From contig JBGAJM010000005.1 of NCBI GenBank assembly GCA_044224925.1, forward strand, positions 62,001 to 126,000: a DNA stretch of 64,000 nt, given 5' to 3'. The DNA comes from Kapaibacterium sp044224925 (GTDB lineage Bacteria; Bacteroidota; Ignavibacteria; Kapaibacteriales; Kapaibacteriaceae). The notes under the pieces were generated by a model, which was not told the DNA's origin, made no database searches, and saw only the letters and a list, made by a program, of their open reading frames with translations. The translations under genes and the position numbers were made by a program. Shown here piece by piece: positions 41,492 to 48,091 of this stretch. How positions within the stretch are numbered: the first letter of the stretch is position 1; every line of letters starts with the position of its first letter.

Positions 41492-42004
41492 GATATGCAT
41501 GCACATATCTCACCGGCCACGCTTGACGATGCGGCGGTGCTTGCCTATGTGCACACTGCATCGTGGCGCGAAGCGTATCGCGACTTGATCGATGCCGATG
41601 TTCTTGCTTCCTTGAATGTGGAAGCGCGCACAGCGCAGTGGCAGCGGACGTTCGAACATGGGAGGACGACCGTCTTTGTCGTACGAGAAGATGAAGTCAT
41701 TGTAGGCTTTGTCTCATTCGGTCCATCCCGTGATGCAGATGCGCAACCGGGAACGTGCGAGGTCTACGCCCTCTACCTTCTACCAAGCGTGTGGTCACGC
41801 GGATACGGTGCGATGCTGTGGGACGCAGTGGTGCGTCATGAGAGCGAATTGGGTCGTGCGCACTTGAGCGTATGGGTGCTCGTTGGTAATGAGCGTGCAG
41901 CGGCATTCTATGAACGCATGGGGTGCAGTACCGATGGAGCGGCAAAGGAGGAATCGGCGCTCGGGACGATCCTACACGAGAAACGGTACTTGCTGAAATT
42001 GTAG
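41486..42004 (+). CDS. GNAT family N-acetyltransferase
   Basis: 172 residues from ATG 41486 (ATG 41489 adjacent). GNAT fold: start A-T-L-D-D-A-A-V-L-A-Y-V-H-T-A-S-W-R-E-A-Y-R, motif A in L-Y-L-L-P-S-V-W-S-R-G-Y-G-A-M-L-W (R/Q-x-x-G-x-G/A), and the motif-B-like N-E-R-A-A-A-F-Y-E-R-M-G-C. The first part resembles the W-R-x-x-Y-x-x-I type of ribosomal or polyamine acetyltransferases; substrate unknown. Its start codon is provided by a heptamer repeat, suggesting the 5' end was shaped by repeat insertion. Confidence 0.85.
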   Translation: MMDMHAHISPATLDDAAVLAYVHTASWREAYRDLIDADVLASLNVEARTAQWQRTFEHGRTTVFVVREDEVIVGFVSFGPSRDADAQPGTCEVYALYLLPSVWSRGYGAMLWDAVVRHESELGRAHLSVWVLVGNERAAAFYERMGCSTDGAAKEESALGTILHEKRYLLKL

Positions 42005-42012
42005 ATTTGTAT

Positions 42013-42033
42013 TTAACCAAACGGTTAATTATG
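42013..42033. promoter_or_regulatory. Operator palindrome overlapping the ArsR promoter
   Basis: TTAACC-AAAC-GGTTAA (42013-42028) is a perfect 6-bp inverted repeat. It overlaps a TAATTATG -7-like box (42026-42033) that lies 8 nt before the ATG of the ArsR gene, consistent with autorepression. Confidence 0.55.
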
Positions 42034-42041
42034 TTGCGTCC

Positions 42042-42428
42042 ATGTACGCAGCACCACAACCCGACCGACTGAGTCTGACGTTCTCGGCCCTGGCCGATCC
42101 CACGCGCAGAGCCATTCTTGCGCGGCTATCGAGTGGGGAGACGTCGGTGACCGACCTTGCTCGGCCCTTCGACATGTCGCTCCCCGCGATCACGAAACAC
42201 CTGAAGGTCCTGGAGCGGGCCGGCCTGATCTCGCGTTCGCGCGAAGCGCAATGGCGACCGTGCAAGCTTGAAGCGGAACCCCTGCAGCAGGCCGCAGAAT
42301 GGGTGGAACACTACCGACGGTTCTGGGAAGAACGATTCGATCGACTTGAAGACTACCTCGCCACCCTGCAACCCGACCCTCATCAACCTCGACCATCTCC
42401 AAAGAAGAAACAGAAAGGACAGAAGTAA
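42042..42428 (+). CDS. ArsR/SmtB-family transcriptional regulator
   Basis: 128 residues. Winged-helix start L-S-L-T-F-S-A-L-A-D-P-T-R-R-A-I-L-A-R-L and recognition helix L-P-A-I-T-K-H-L-K-V-L-E-R-A-G-L-I. No metal-binding C-V-C motif, and the tail is Lys/Pro-rich. This subtype pairs with AHSA1/SRPBCC genes and usually autorepresses through a palindromic site, here at 42013-42028. The stop overlaps the next start by one base (TAATG). Confidence 0.93.
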   Translation: MYAAPQPDRLSLTFSALADPTRRAILARLSSGETSVTDLARPFDMSLPAITKHLKVLERAGLISRSREAQWRPCKLEAEPLQQAAEWVEHYRRFWEERFDRLEDYLATLQPDPHQPRPSPKKKQKGQK

Positions 42429-43357
42429 TGGATACTTCCATCGTGATCGCACGGCATGTGAACGCATCACCCGAACGGGTGTTCGATGCCTTCACCGACC
42501 CGGCCCACATCTCCCTTTGGTGGGGTCCGCGAGGCTTCACCACCAGCACACTGGAGCACGATCTGCGCGTGGGCGGTCGGTGGCGCTTCATCATGCACGG
42601 ACCCGACGGAAAGGACTGGGACAACCGCATCGACTATACGGAAGTGGTGCCGGCGGCGCGCCTGGCCTATCATCACGGACATGACGTCGACGCAGATCCG
42701 ACGCGCTTCGACGTCGTCATCACCTTCGATGCCGTCGACGGCGGTACCCTCGTCACGTTGCGCACGTTCTTCGCAACTGCCGAACAGTACCAGGAGAAAC
42801 TCGAGATGGGCGCGGTCGAAGGCGGCAACCAAACACTGACGCGTCTCGACGAATATCTTGCTTCTGCCGATACCGTCTTCACCTATGAGCGCACATTCAA
42901 GGCACCGCGCGACCTTGTATGGAAGGCGCTGACAACGGAAGAGCATATGCGACAGTGGTGGGGACCAAAGGGCATGACGATGCTCAAGAGTACGCTCGAT
43001 CTCCGTCCGGGTGGGACCTATCACTATGGCATGGCAGCGGCCGATGGAACAGAGATGTGGGGCATGCTGCACTACCGTGAGATCGTTCCGCCACGCAGAC
43101 TTGTCTTTATCGTGAACTTCTCGAATGCCAACGGAGATGTCGTTCGACATCCGCTCTCAGCAACGTGGCCACTGCATGTGTTGAGCGTTACGACGCTCAC
43201 GGAGCATCAAGGCACGACGACGATCACCGTCGATACCATGCCCGTGAACGCAACAGCAGAAGAGATGGCACTCTTCGTCTCCGCAAAGGGTGGCATGACC
43301 GTTGGCACGAACGGTATGTACGACGTCTTCGAACAGTATCTCGCAACACTTCAATAA
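42428..43357 (+). CDS. Tandem AHSA1 (SRPBCC) domain protein
   Basis: 309 residues containing two START-like AHSA1 domains: the first (about 5-140) with N-A-S-P-E-R-V-F-D-A-F-T-D-P and W-W-G-P-R-G-F; the second (about 150-305) with K-A-P-R-D-L-V-W-K-A-L-T-T-E-E-H and W-W-G-P-K-G-M. Such proteins are normally single-domain and encoded beside ArsR regulators; here two are fused. The hydrophobic-cavity fold suggests a ligand binder or stress protein; ligand unknown. Coupled to ArsR and followed 9 bp later by a VOC gene. Confidence 0.88.
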   Translation: MDTSIVIARHVNASPERVFDAFTDPAHISLWWGPRGFTTSTLEHDLRVGGRWRFIMHGPDGKDWDNRIDYTEVVPAARLAYHHGHDVDADPTRFDVVITFDAVDGGTLVTLRTFFATAEQYQEKLEMGAVEGGNQTLTRLDEYLASADTVFTYERTFKAPRDLVWKALTTEEHMRQWWGPKGMTMLKSTLDLRPGGTYHYGMAAADGTEMWGMLHYREIVPPRRLVFIVNFSNANGDVVRHPLSATWPLHVLSVTTLTEHQGTTTITVDTMPVNATAEEMALFVSAKGGMTVGTNGMYDVFEQYLATLQ

Positions 43358-43366
43358 GGGTGCATC

Positions 43367-43765
43367 ATGACCATGATCTTCGTCAATCTCGCCGTCAAGG
43401 ATCTCAAACGATCCATGGACTTCTTCACCAAGGTGGGCTATACCTTCAATCCGCAGTTCACTGATGAGAACGCCGCCTGCATGATCATCAGCGACACGAT
43501 CTTTGCCATGCTCCTCGTAGAGCCGTTCTTCAAGACGTTCACGGATCGAGAGATCACTGACACGTCAACGCATCTTGAAGTGATGAATGCCTTCAGTTGC
43601 GAGAGTCGTGAAGAGGTGGATGCCATCGTTGCGCGTGCTGTCGCTGCAGGAGCAACAACGCCACGTCCACCACAAGACATGGGCTTCATGTACGGACAGG
43701 GCTTTCTCGATCTTGATGGGCACTACTGGGACTACTTCTACATGGACCCTAGTCACGTAGCGTGA
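43367..43765 (+). CDS. VOC/glyoxalase-family protein
   Basis: 132 residues. VOC beta-alpha-beta-beta-beta modules: M-I-F-V-N-L-A-V-K-D-L-K-R-S-M-D-F-F opening and F-L-D-L-D-G-H-Y-W-D-Y-F closing, with candidate metal ligands few, so it may be an antibiotic-resistance/extradiol-type binder and not a glyoxalase I. Third gene of the ArsR-AHSA1 unit. Its last 17 bp overlap the convergent thpR gene. Confidence 0.85.
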   Translation: MTMIFVNLAVKDLKRSMDFFTKVGYTFNPQFTDENAACMIISDTIFAMLLVEPFFKTFTDREITDTSTHLEVMNAFSCESREEVDAIVARAVAAGATTPRPPQDMGFMYGQGFLDLDGHYWDYFYMDPSHVA

Positions 43766-44297
43766 ACGTCTCCACATGCGTGTAGATGGGGCCGTCGTTC
43801 GTGAGGAAGCTCTCGATCAGGTGGAACTCCTCGACGCGGATCGGCCGCGATGCATACGACGAACGCATCCACATCCAGGCAGAGAGGTCGGGACCCGGAT
43901 CGGACTTGAACCGTGCCACGGTAACGTGAGCATGAAATGGTCGCAGCTCCATTGGGATCCCGGCCTCTTGCACGGCATCCTCGACACGTGATTGCAGCTC
44001 GCGAAGCGGGGCCGATTCGTCCATGCCTACCCAAAGGACGGAAGGGACGGTCGTAGGGTCGAGAGGCGGAAAGGTGCCAACACCACGAAGCGTGATATCA
44101 AACGGAGCCGCCGTAAGGGAGGCGAGGGAGTCACGGACGAGCATCTGTTCGTCGGCATCAAGGTCACCCAAGAATCGCAACGTGATATGAAAGTGCTCCG
44201 GCTCTACCCAGAGTGCCCGTAAGAGCCCACTGCAAAGCGTAGCAACATCGTCGGCAACATCATGGGGAAGGGGAATGGCAACAAAAAGGCGTTTCAT
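43749..44297 (-). CDS. thpR: RNA 2',3'-cyclic phosphodiesterase (LigT-like)
   Basis: 182 residues from ATG 44297 (M-K-R-L-F-V-A-I-P-L-P). Two 2H phosphoesterase motifs, H-I-T-L (F-H-I-T-L-R-F-L-G-D-L) and H-V-T-V (F-H-A-H-V-T-V-A-R-F), about 80 residues apart, as in ThpR. Hydrolyses 2',3'-cyclic phosphates; earlier called 2'-5' RNA ligase. Monocistronic and convergent with the VOC gene. The 172-bp spacer upstream (44298-44469) shows no further feature I can support. Confidence 0.9.
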   Translation of the reverse strand: MKRLFVAIPLPHDVADDVATLCSGLLRALWVEPEHFHITLRFLGDLDADEQMLVRDSLASLTAAPFDITLRGVGTFPPLDPTTVPSVLWVGMDESAPLRELQSRVEDAVQEAGIPMELRPFHAHVTVARFKSDPGPDLSAWMWMRSSYASRPIRVEEFHLIESFLTNDGPIYTHVETFTLRD

Positions 44298-44469
44298 GCG
44301 AAGTGGTTCCATGGCGTAGTAACAACGGCGTGACCTCAAGGTTACGCAGAACGGGGAACACGGTCAAATACAGTAGTACTTCGTACAGGGGAACATGTGC
44401 GACACGTGTCCAGTCGGGTGAAGTGACCTCGCATCATCGGCGATGCATCCACCACTTCAGGAGTCTGCC

Positions 44470-44604
44470 ATGTCATTCGATGGTCCCGTCGTTCAAACGC
44501 CCAATCAAGAGCGCCGTCGTATTCAAAAGCCTCCGGTGATCATTGCCCTGCTCCTTCTCGTGATCGTGATCGCCGTGATGACGTGGGCCATCCTATGGAA
44601 TTAA
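44470..44604 (+). CDS. 44-residue single-pass membrane microprotein
   Basis: ATG 44470 to TAA 44602-44604. The N-terminal ~22 residues are polar with a basic R-R-R-I-Q-K segment, followed by one strong hydrophobic helix (V-I-I-A-L-L-L-L-V-I-V-I-A-V-M-T-W-A-I-L-W) and then Asn-stop. Positive-inside rule predicts N-in topology. It ends 10 bp before the ATG of the YCF48-like propeller gene (1 bp before an in-frame GTG), so translational coupling is likely. Too short for routine gene finders. Function unknown; could assist export of the following protein. Confidence 0.65.
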   Translation: MSFDGPVVQTPNQERRRIQKPPVIIALLLLVIVIAVMTWAILWN

Positions 44605-44614
44605 CGTGCGTGCA

Positions 44615-46747
44615 ATGAAACGATGGCCTCTCCTCCTTGCCGCCTTGGTCACACTCCTTCCTCGTGTTCTTGATGCTCAACCCGGTTGGTACTGGCAGAA
44701 TCCGCTTCCGCAAGGGGGTGGTTTGGTCGCCGTATCCTTCGTGGATGCGCGGCATGGAACAGCCGTGGGTGAGTACGGGGCCATTGTGCATACCACCGAT
44801 GGTGGTGGAACATGGAGTCGACAGAAGAGTCCCGTGAATTTTTCCTTGGCCGACGTGTGGTTCACGAATGCCGATCATGGAACGGCCGTGGGGTGGTCGG
44901 GAACGATCATTCATACCACGGATGGCGGAGAAACATGGTCGTATCAAATGAGCGGTACGCTTGCATCGTTGCGGAGCGTGTGCTTTACCGACATCCTACA
45001 TGGCATGGTGGTGGGAGATGGAGGTGCCATGCTTCGCACCACGAATGGTGGACAGACCTGGTCGCCGAACTCCGCGTCATCATCCTCCGTGGATCTGCAT
45101 GCCGTTCGCTATGCCAACGCCTCCACGATCATCGTCGTTGGTACCAAGGGTACGATCATGCGAAGTGATGATGGTGGCGAGGATTGGGATGATGAGAAGA
45201 GCGGCACGAACAATGCATTGTTCGCCTTGTCTGTTGTTGCTGCAGGTACGGGCACGGCCGTTGGTGCCGGTGGCGTGGTGGTTCGCACCACGGACGGAGG
45301 ACAGACGTGGCGCATGCAACAGAGCGGGACGAACGTCGACCTGACCGATGTATCACTCGTCGATGCTCTGCATGGAACGGCTATTGGCAAGTCGACGCCG
45401 GGTACGGCCGGCACGCAGCTTCGAACGTCCGACGGCGGTGCAACGTGGACGTCGATCGCAACAGACGTATCGCTCTCGCTCGTGGGGATCGCATGCATCA
45501 CTTCGTCGACGATGATCGCCGTTGGTGGACATGGATCGATCGCACGCTCCAACGACGGTGGCATCACATGGTCGACCGTTGGTAAGACGGTCACAACAGA
45601 ATTGCTTTCGAACATTGCCCTTGCATCAGCGAACGTCGGCACGATCGTTGGTGTGCGCGGCTTGATCCTTCATACCACGAATGGTGGGACAACGTGGACG
45701 AAGCAGGAGAGCGGATCGACGCGTCATATCAAGGACCTGGCCATGGTCGATGCGGCAACGATCACTGTGGTCGGCATGAAGGGCACCATCCTTCGCACGA
45801 CGAATGGTGGTGAACGATGGATGCCGCAAGAGAGCGGCGTCGAGGAAGATCTGAATAGTGTTGCCATGGTCGATCGCAACGTGGGAACGGCCGTTGGTGC
45901 GCAAGGCACGATCGTTCGCACGGTGAATGGCGGCAAGGACTGGATCGCGCAGGTCAGTGGTGGCACAGCGGCTTTGATGGATGTTGCCCTGACGGACGCA
46001 AAGCACGGCGTGATCGTTGGATTCGATCGGGCCACACGTGCCGGACTCGTGCTGCAGACGCATGATGGTGGACAGCAATGGGAACTTCGGTCAACGCCGT
46101 CGAAGGGAAGATTGATGAGCGTTGCCTTCGCCGATGACCATGTTGGTGTGATCGTGGGTGAGCGTGGCACGATCCTTCGTTCCGACGATGGTGGCGAGGA
46201 GTGGACGTCGATCGACTGTCCGGTGAAGAACTCACTTGCCTGTGTTTCGTTCTCGGATGCAATGACAGGAACGATCGTAGGGGAGAATGGCACGATCCTC
46301 CGCACCGCTGATGGCGGACGGACGTGGGCGGATCAAACAGGTTCGATCACGTATGACCACCTCGTGGCCGTTGCCTTCTCGAGTGCCACAACAGGCACGA
46401 TCATTGGGAACTATGGGACGATCTTGCGCACGACAACGGGAGGCAACGATCTACGTCCGGCCGATGGGTACTCGTATGACCGTGAGCGCGTCTACATGTC
46501 GAGCACGGAAGATCCCCAATCGCACACCGTGGTCTTTGTTTTCACCGTGGCTTCGGCTGCCATGGTGCACGTCGAATTGGTCAATGGCGCTCAGAAGCCC
46601 ATTCCGATCATCATTCCATCGGTGATGCAACGTGGCCTCTATCACTTTGAATTCTCGACGAAGGACATCCCACCGGGCACGTATCAGTATCGCTATGAAT
46701 GCGATGGCATTGTGCGAACGTTACCCGTGGTGATCAGGCCTCGATAG
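44615..46747 (+). CDS. Secreted YCF48/Hcf136-like multi-blade propeller protein
   Basis: 710 residues from ATG 44615 (GTG 44606 also in frame), starting a signal peptide (R-W-P-L-L-L-A-A-L-V-T-L-L-P-R-V-L-D-A). About 14 repeats of ~43 residues with G-T-A-V-G-x-x-G-T-I-x-R-T-x-D-G-G-x-T-W, the YCF48/BNR signature; enough for two 7-blade propellers. The last ~75 residues (F-V-F-T-V-A-S-A-A-M-V-H-V-E-L) form an Ig-like domain similar to FlgD/T9SS tails. Exported surface or secreted protein; adhesive or scaffold role is only inferred. Confidence 0.8.
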   Translation: MKRWPLLLAALVTLLPRVLDAQPGWYWQNPLPQGGGLVAVSFVDARHGTAVGEYGAIVHTTDGGGTWSRQKSPVNFSLADVWFTNADHGTAVGWSGTIIHTTDGGETWSYQMSGTLASLRSVCFTDILHGMVVGDGGAMLRTTNGGQTWSPNSASSSSVDLHAVRYANASTIIVVGTKGTIMRSDDGGEDWDDEKSGTNNALFALSVVAAGTGTAVGAGGVVVRTTDGGQTWRMQQSGTNVDLTDVSLVDALHGTAIGKSTPGTAGTQLRTSDGGATWTSIATDVSLSLVGIACITSSTMIAVGGHGSIARSNDGGITWSTVGKTVTTELLSNIALASANVGTIVGVRGLILHTTNGGTTWTKQESGSTRHIKDLAMVDAATITVVGMKGTILRTTNGGERWMPQESGVEEDLNSVAMVDRNVGTAVGAQGTIVRTVNGGKDWIAQVSGGTAALMDVALTDAKHGVIVGFDRATRAGLVLQTHDGGQQWELRSTPSKGRLMSVAFADDHVGVIVGERGTILRSDDGGEEWTSIDCPVKNSLACVSFSDAMTGTIVGENGTILRTADGGRTWADQTGSITYDHLVAVAFSSATTGTIIGNYGTILRTTTGGNDLRPADGYSYDRERVYMSSTEDPQSHTVVFVFTVASAAMVHVELVNGAQKPIPIIIPSVMQRGLYHFEFSTKDIPPGTYQYRYECDGIVRTLPVVIRPR

Positions 46748-46750
46748 TGC

Positions 46751-48016
46751 TCACTCCATGGTGAGCGATGTGCGTGTGCGTCGTCCGTTCGTCTCGACGA
46801 TAAGATGCGGTCCGCCCGTGCCTGCCTCCACCACTCGTCCCAACACATCGTACACACCAACAACACGCCACGGCAGAAGATCGGTCGCGTCGTTCGACAC
46901 GGACGTAACAGCGTCGAGCGCTTCGCGAATGTATTGCTTGATCAGCATGTAGGTGGGATAGATGGAGGTGACGCTGTTCGACTTGATGGCGAGCACACCA
47001 CAATACTGTCGCTCAAAGTCCACCCACGGACTCCACCCGAACTTACCCTGCGAGGCCACTTCAAGGGCTGCTCGTGTTGTCGAGTCGATCCGCTCGCGCC
47101 ACACACCGATCCCATAGCGCGTGTTCTTGATGCCCGGAAATGCATACTCCATTCCCAGGTACGGTGTGTATCCGATGATAGCGCCCCGCGTCTGATCGGC
47201 AAGCATCGAGTCGATCCATGCCTCTGCAAGAATGCGTTTCCCATTGAGCACACCCTTCCCCAAGATCATGCGTGTAAGGAGCAGGTATTCTTCCGCTGTG
47301 CTCAGCACGCCGCCATCGATCCGCGGATTGTCCGTGTCGTAGAGACCTTTGACGTCCCACGAAGTACGTGCAAGTCCGAGAGGGCGCGCTACGTTGCGCT
47401 GGAACAATGTATCCCAACAGCTGCCGGAGCCGATCGACAGACCGCTTGCCACTTCGGCCATGCGTCCACCAACATGCATGCCCTCGCTTCCGTAATTCAT
47501 CATACTTCCGGGAGGCACGGCAAGAGGTCCGCTCAACACGGAATCAACACACTCCGCAAGCGTGAGCTTGGAGGTCACGTCCTCCACACACGGTGTGATC
47601 GGGCCAAGGTTGCCACGCAGACCTGACGTGAACGAGAACGTCTGTCGTAGCGTGATGCCACGCTTGTCTGCCGGTGCCGTTGGGATGTACTGTCCAACCG
47701 AATCGTCCAGGTGCAGTTGCCCTTGCTCGAGCATCGATGTGATCAACGTGCCCGACATCCACTTCGATGCCGAGGCGATCGGCAGCAGACGTGTCTTCGA
47801 CATGGTCTTCCCCGGCAGCGCCAACGTTCGCTCATAGATGAGCTTGCCATCTTTCCATAACAGCAGCGTGACACCACCTGCGTCTTCGGCAGCGGTACCG
47901 CCAAGAACTTCGAGCGAGTCTTCGAGGACGCGATCGACCTTGCTGAAATCATACGTCTGCGCATCGAGGCGCACAGCGGAAAGGACAAGGAAGGCAAGAA
48001 GGAGGAACGGCTTCAT
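46751..48016 (-). CDS. Secreted serine hydrolase, beta-lactamase class C/penicillin-binding family
   Basis: 421 residues from ATG 48016, with a signal peptide (M-K-P-F-L-L-L-A-F-L-V-L-S-A). Class C fold: nucleophile motif S-A-S-K-W-M-S-G (SxxK), second motif M-N-Y-G-S-E-G (YxN variant Y-G-S), G-Y-T-P-Y-L-G-M-E-Y. No clear K-T-G is seen. Likely an esterase or D-aminopeptidase-like enzyme, not a true beta-lactamase. The last ~45 residues (V-V-G-V-Y-D-V-L-G-R-V-V) look like a shortened T9SS-type tail. Ends 3 bp from the convergent propeller gene. Confidence 0.82.
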   Translation of the reverse strand: MKPFLLLAFLVLSAVRLDAQTYDFSKVDRVLEDSLEVLGGTAAEDAGGVTLLLWKDGKLIYERTLALPGKTMSKTRLLPIASASKWMSGTLITSMLEQGQLHLDDSVGQYIPTAPADKRGITLRQTFSFTSGLRGNLGPITPCVEDVTSKLTLAECVDSVLSGPLAVPPGSMMNYGSEGMHVGGRMAEVASGLSIGSGSCWDTLFQRNVARPLGLARTSWDVKGLYDTDNPRIDGGVLSTAEEYLLLTRMILGKGVLNGKRILAEAWIDSMLADQTRGAIIGYTPYLGMEYAFPGIKNTRYGIGVWRERIDSTTRAALEVASQGKFGWSPWVDFERQYCGVLAIKSNSVTSIYPTYMLIKQYIREALDAVTSVSNDATDLLPWRVVGVYDVLGRVVEAGTGGPHLIVETNGRRTRTSLTME

Positions 48017-48035
48017 GGTGCGAGCAATGGCGTGA

Positions 48036-48066
48036 AACAAAAACGGCGCCTTTGAGAGGCGCCGTT
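48036..48066 (-). terminator. Intrinsic terminator between two minus-strand genes
   Basis: AACGGCGCC (48042-48050) / GGCGCCGTT (48058-48066), perfect 9-bp stem with TTTGAGA loop. On the minus strand the stem is followed by TTTTG TTTC. Terminates the SBBP protein gene (48092-50962). Confidence 0.85.
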
Positions 48067-48091
48067 GGAAAAACGTTTAAGGTGTTCGGTG

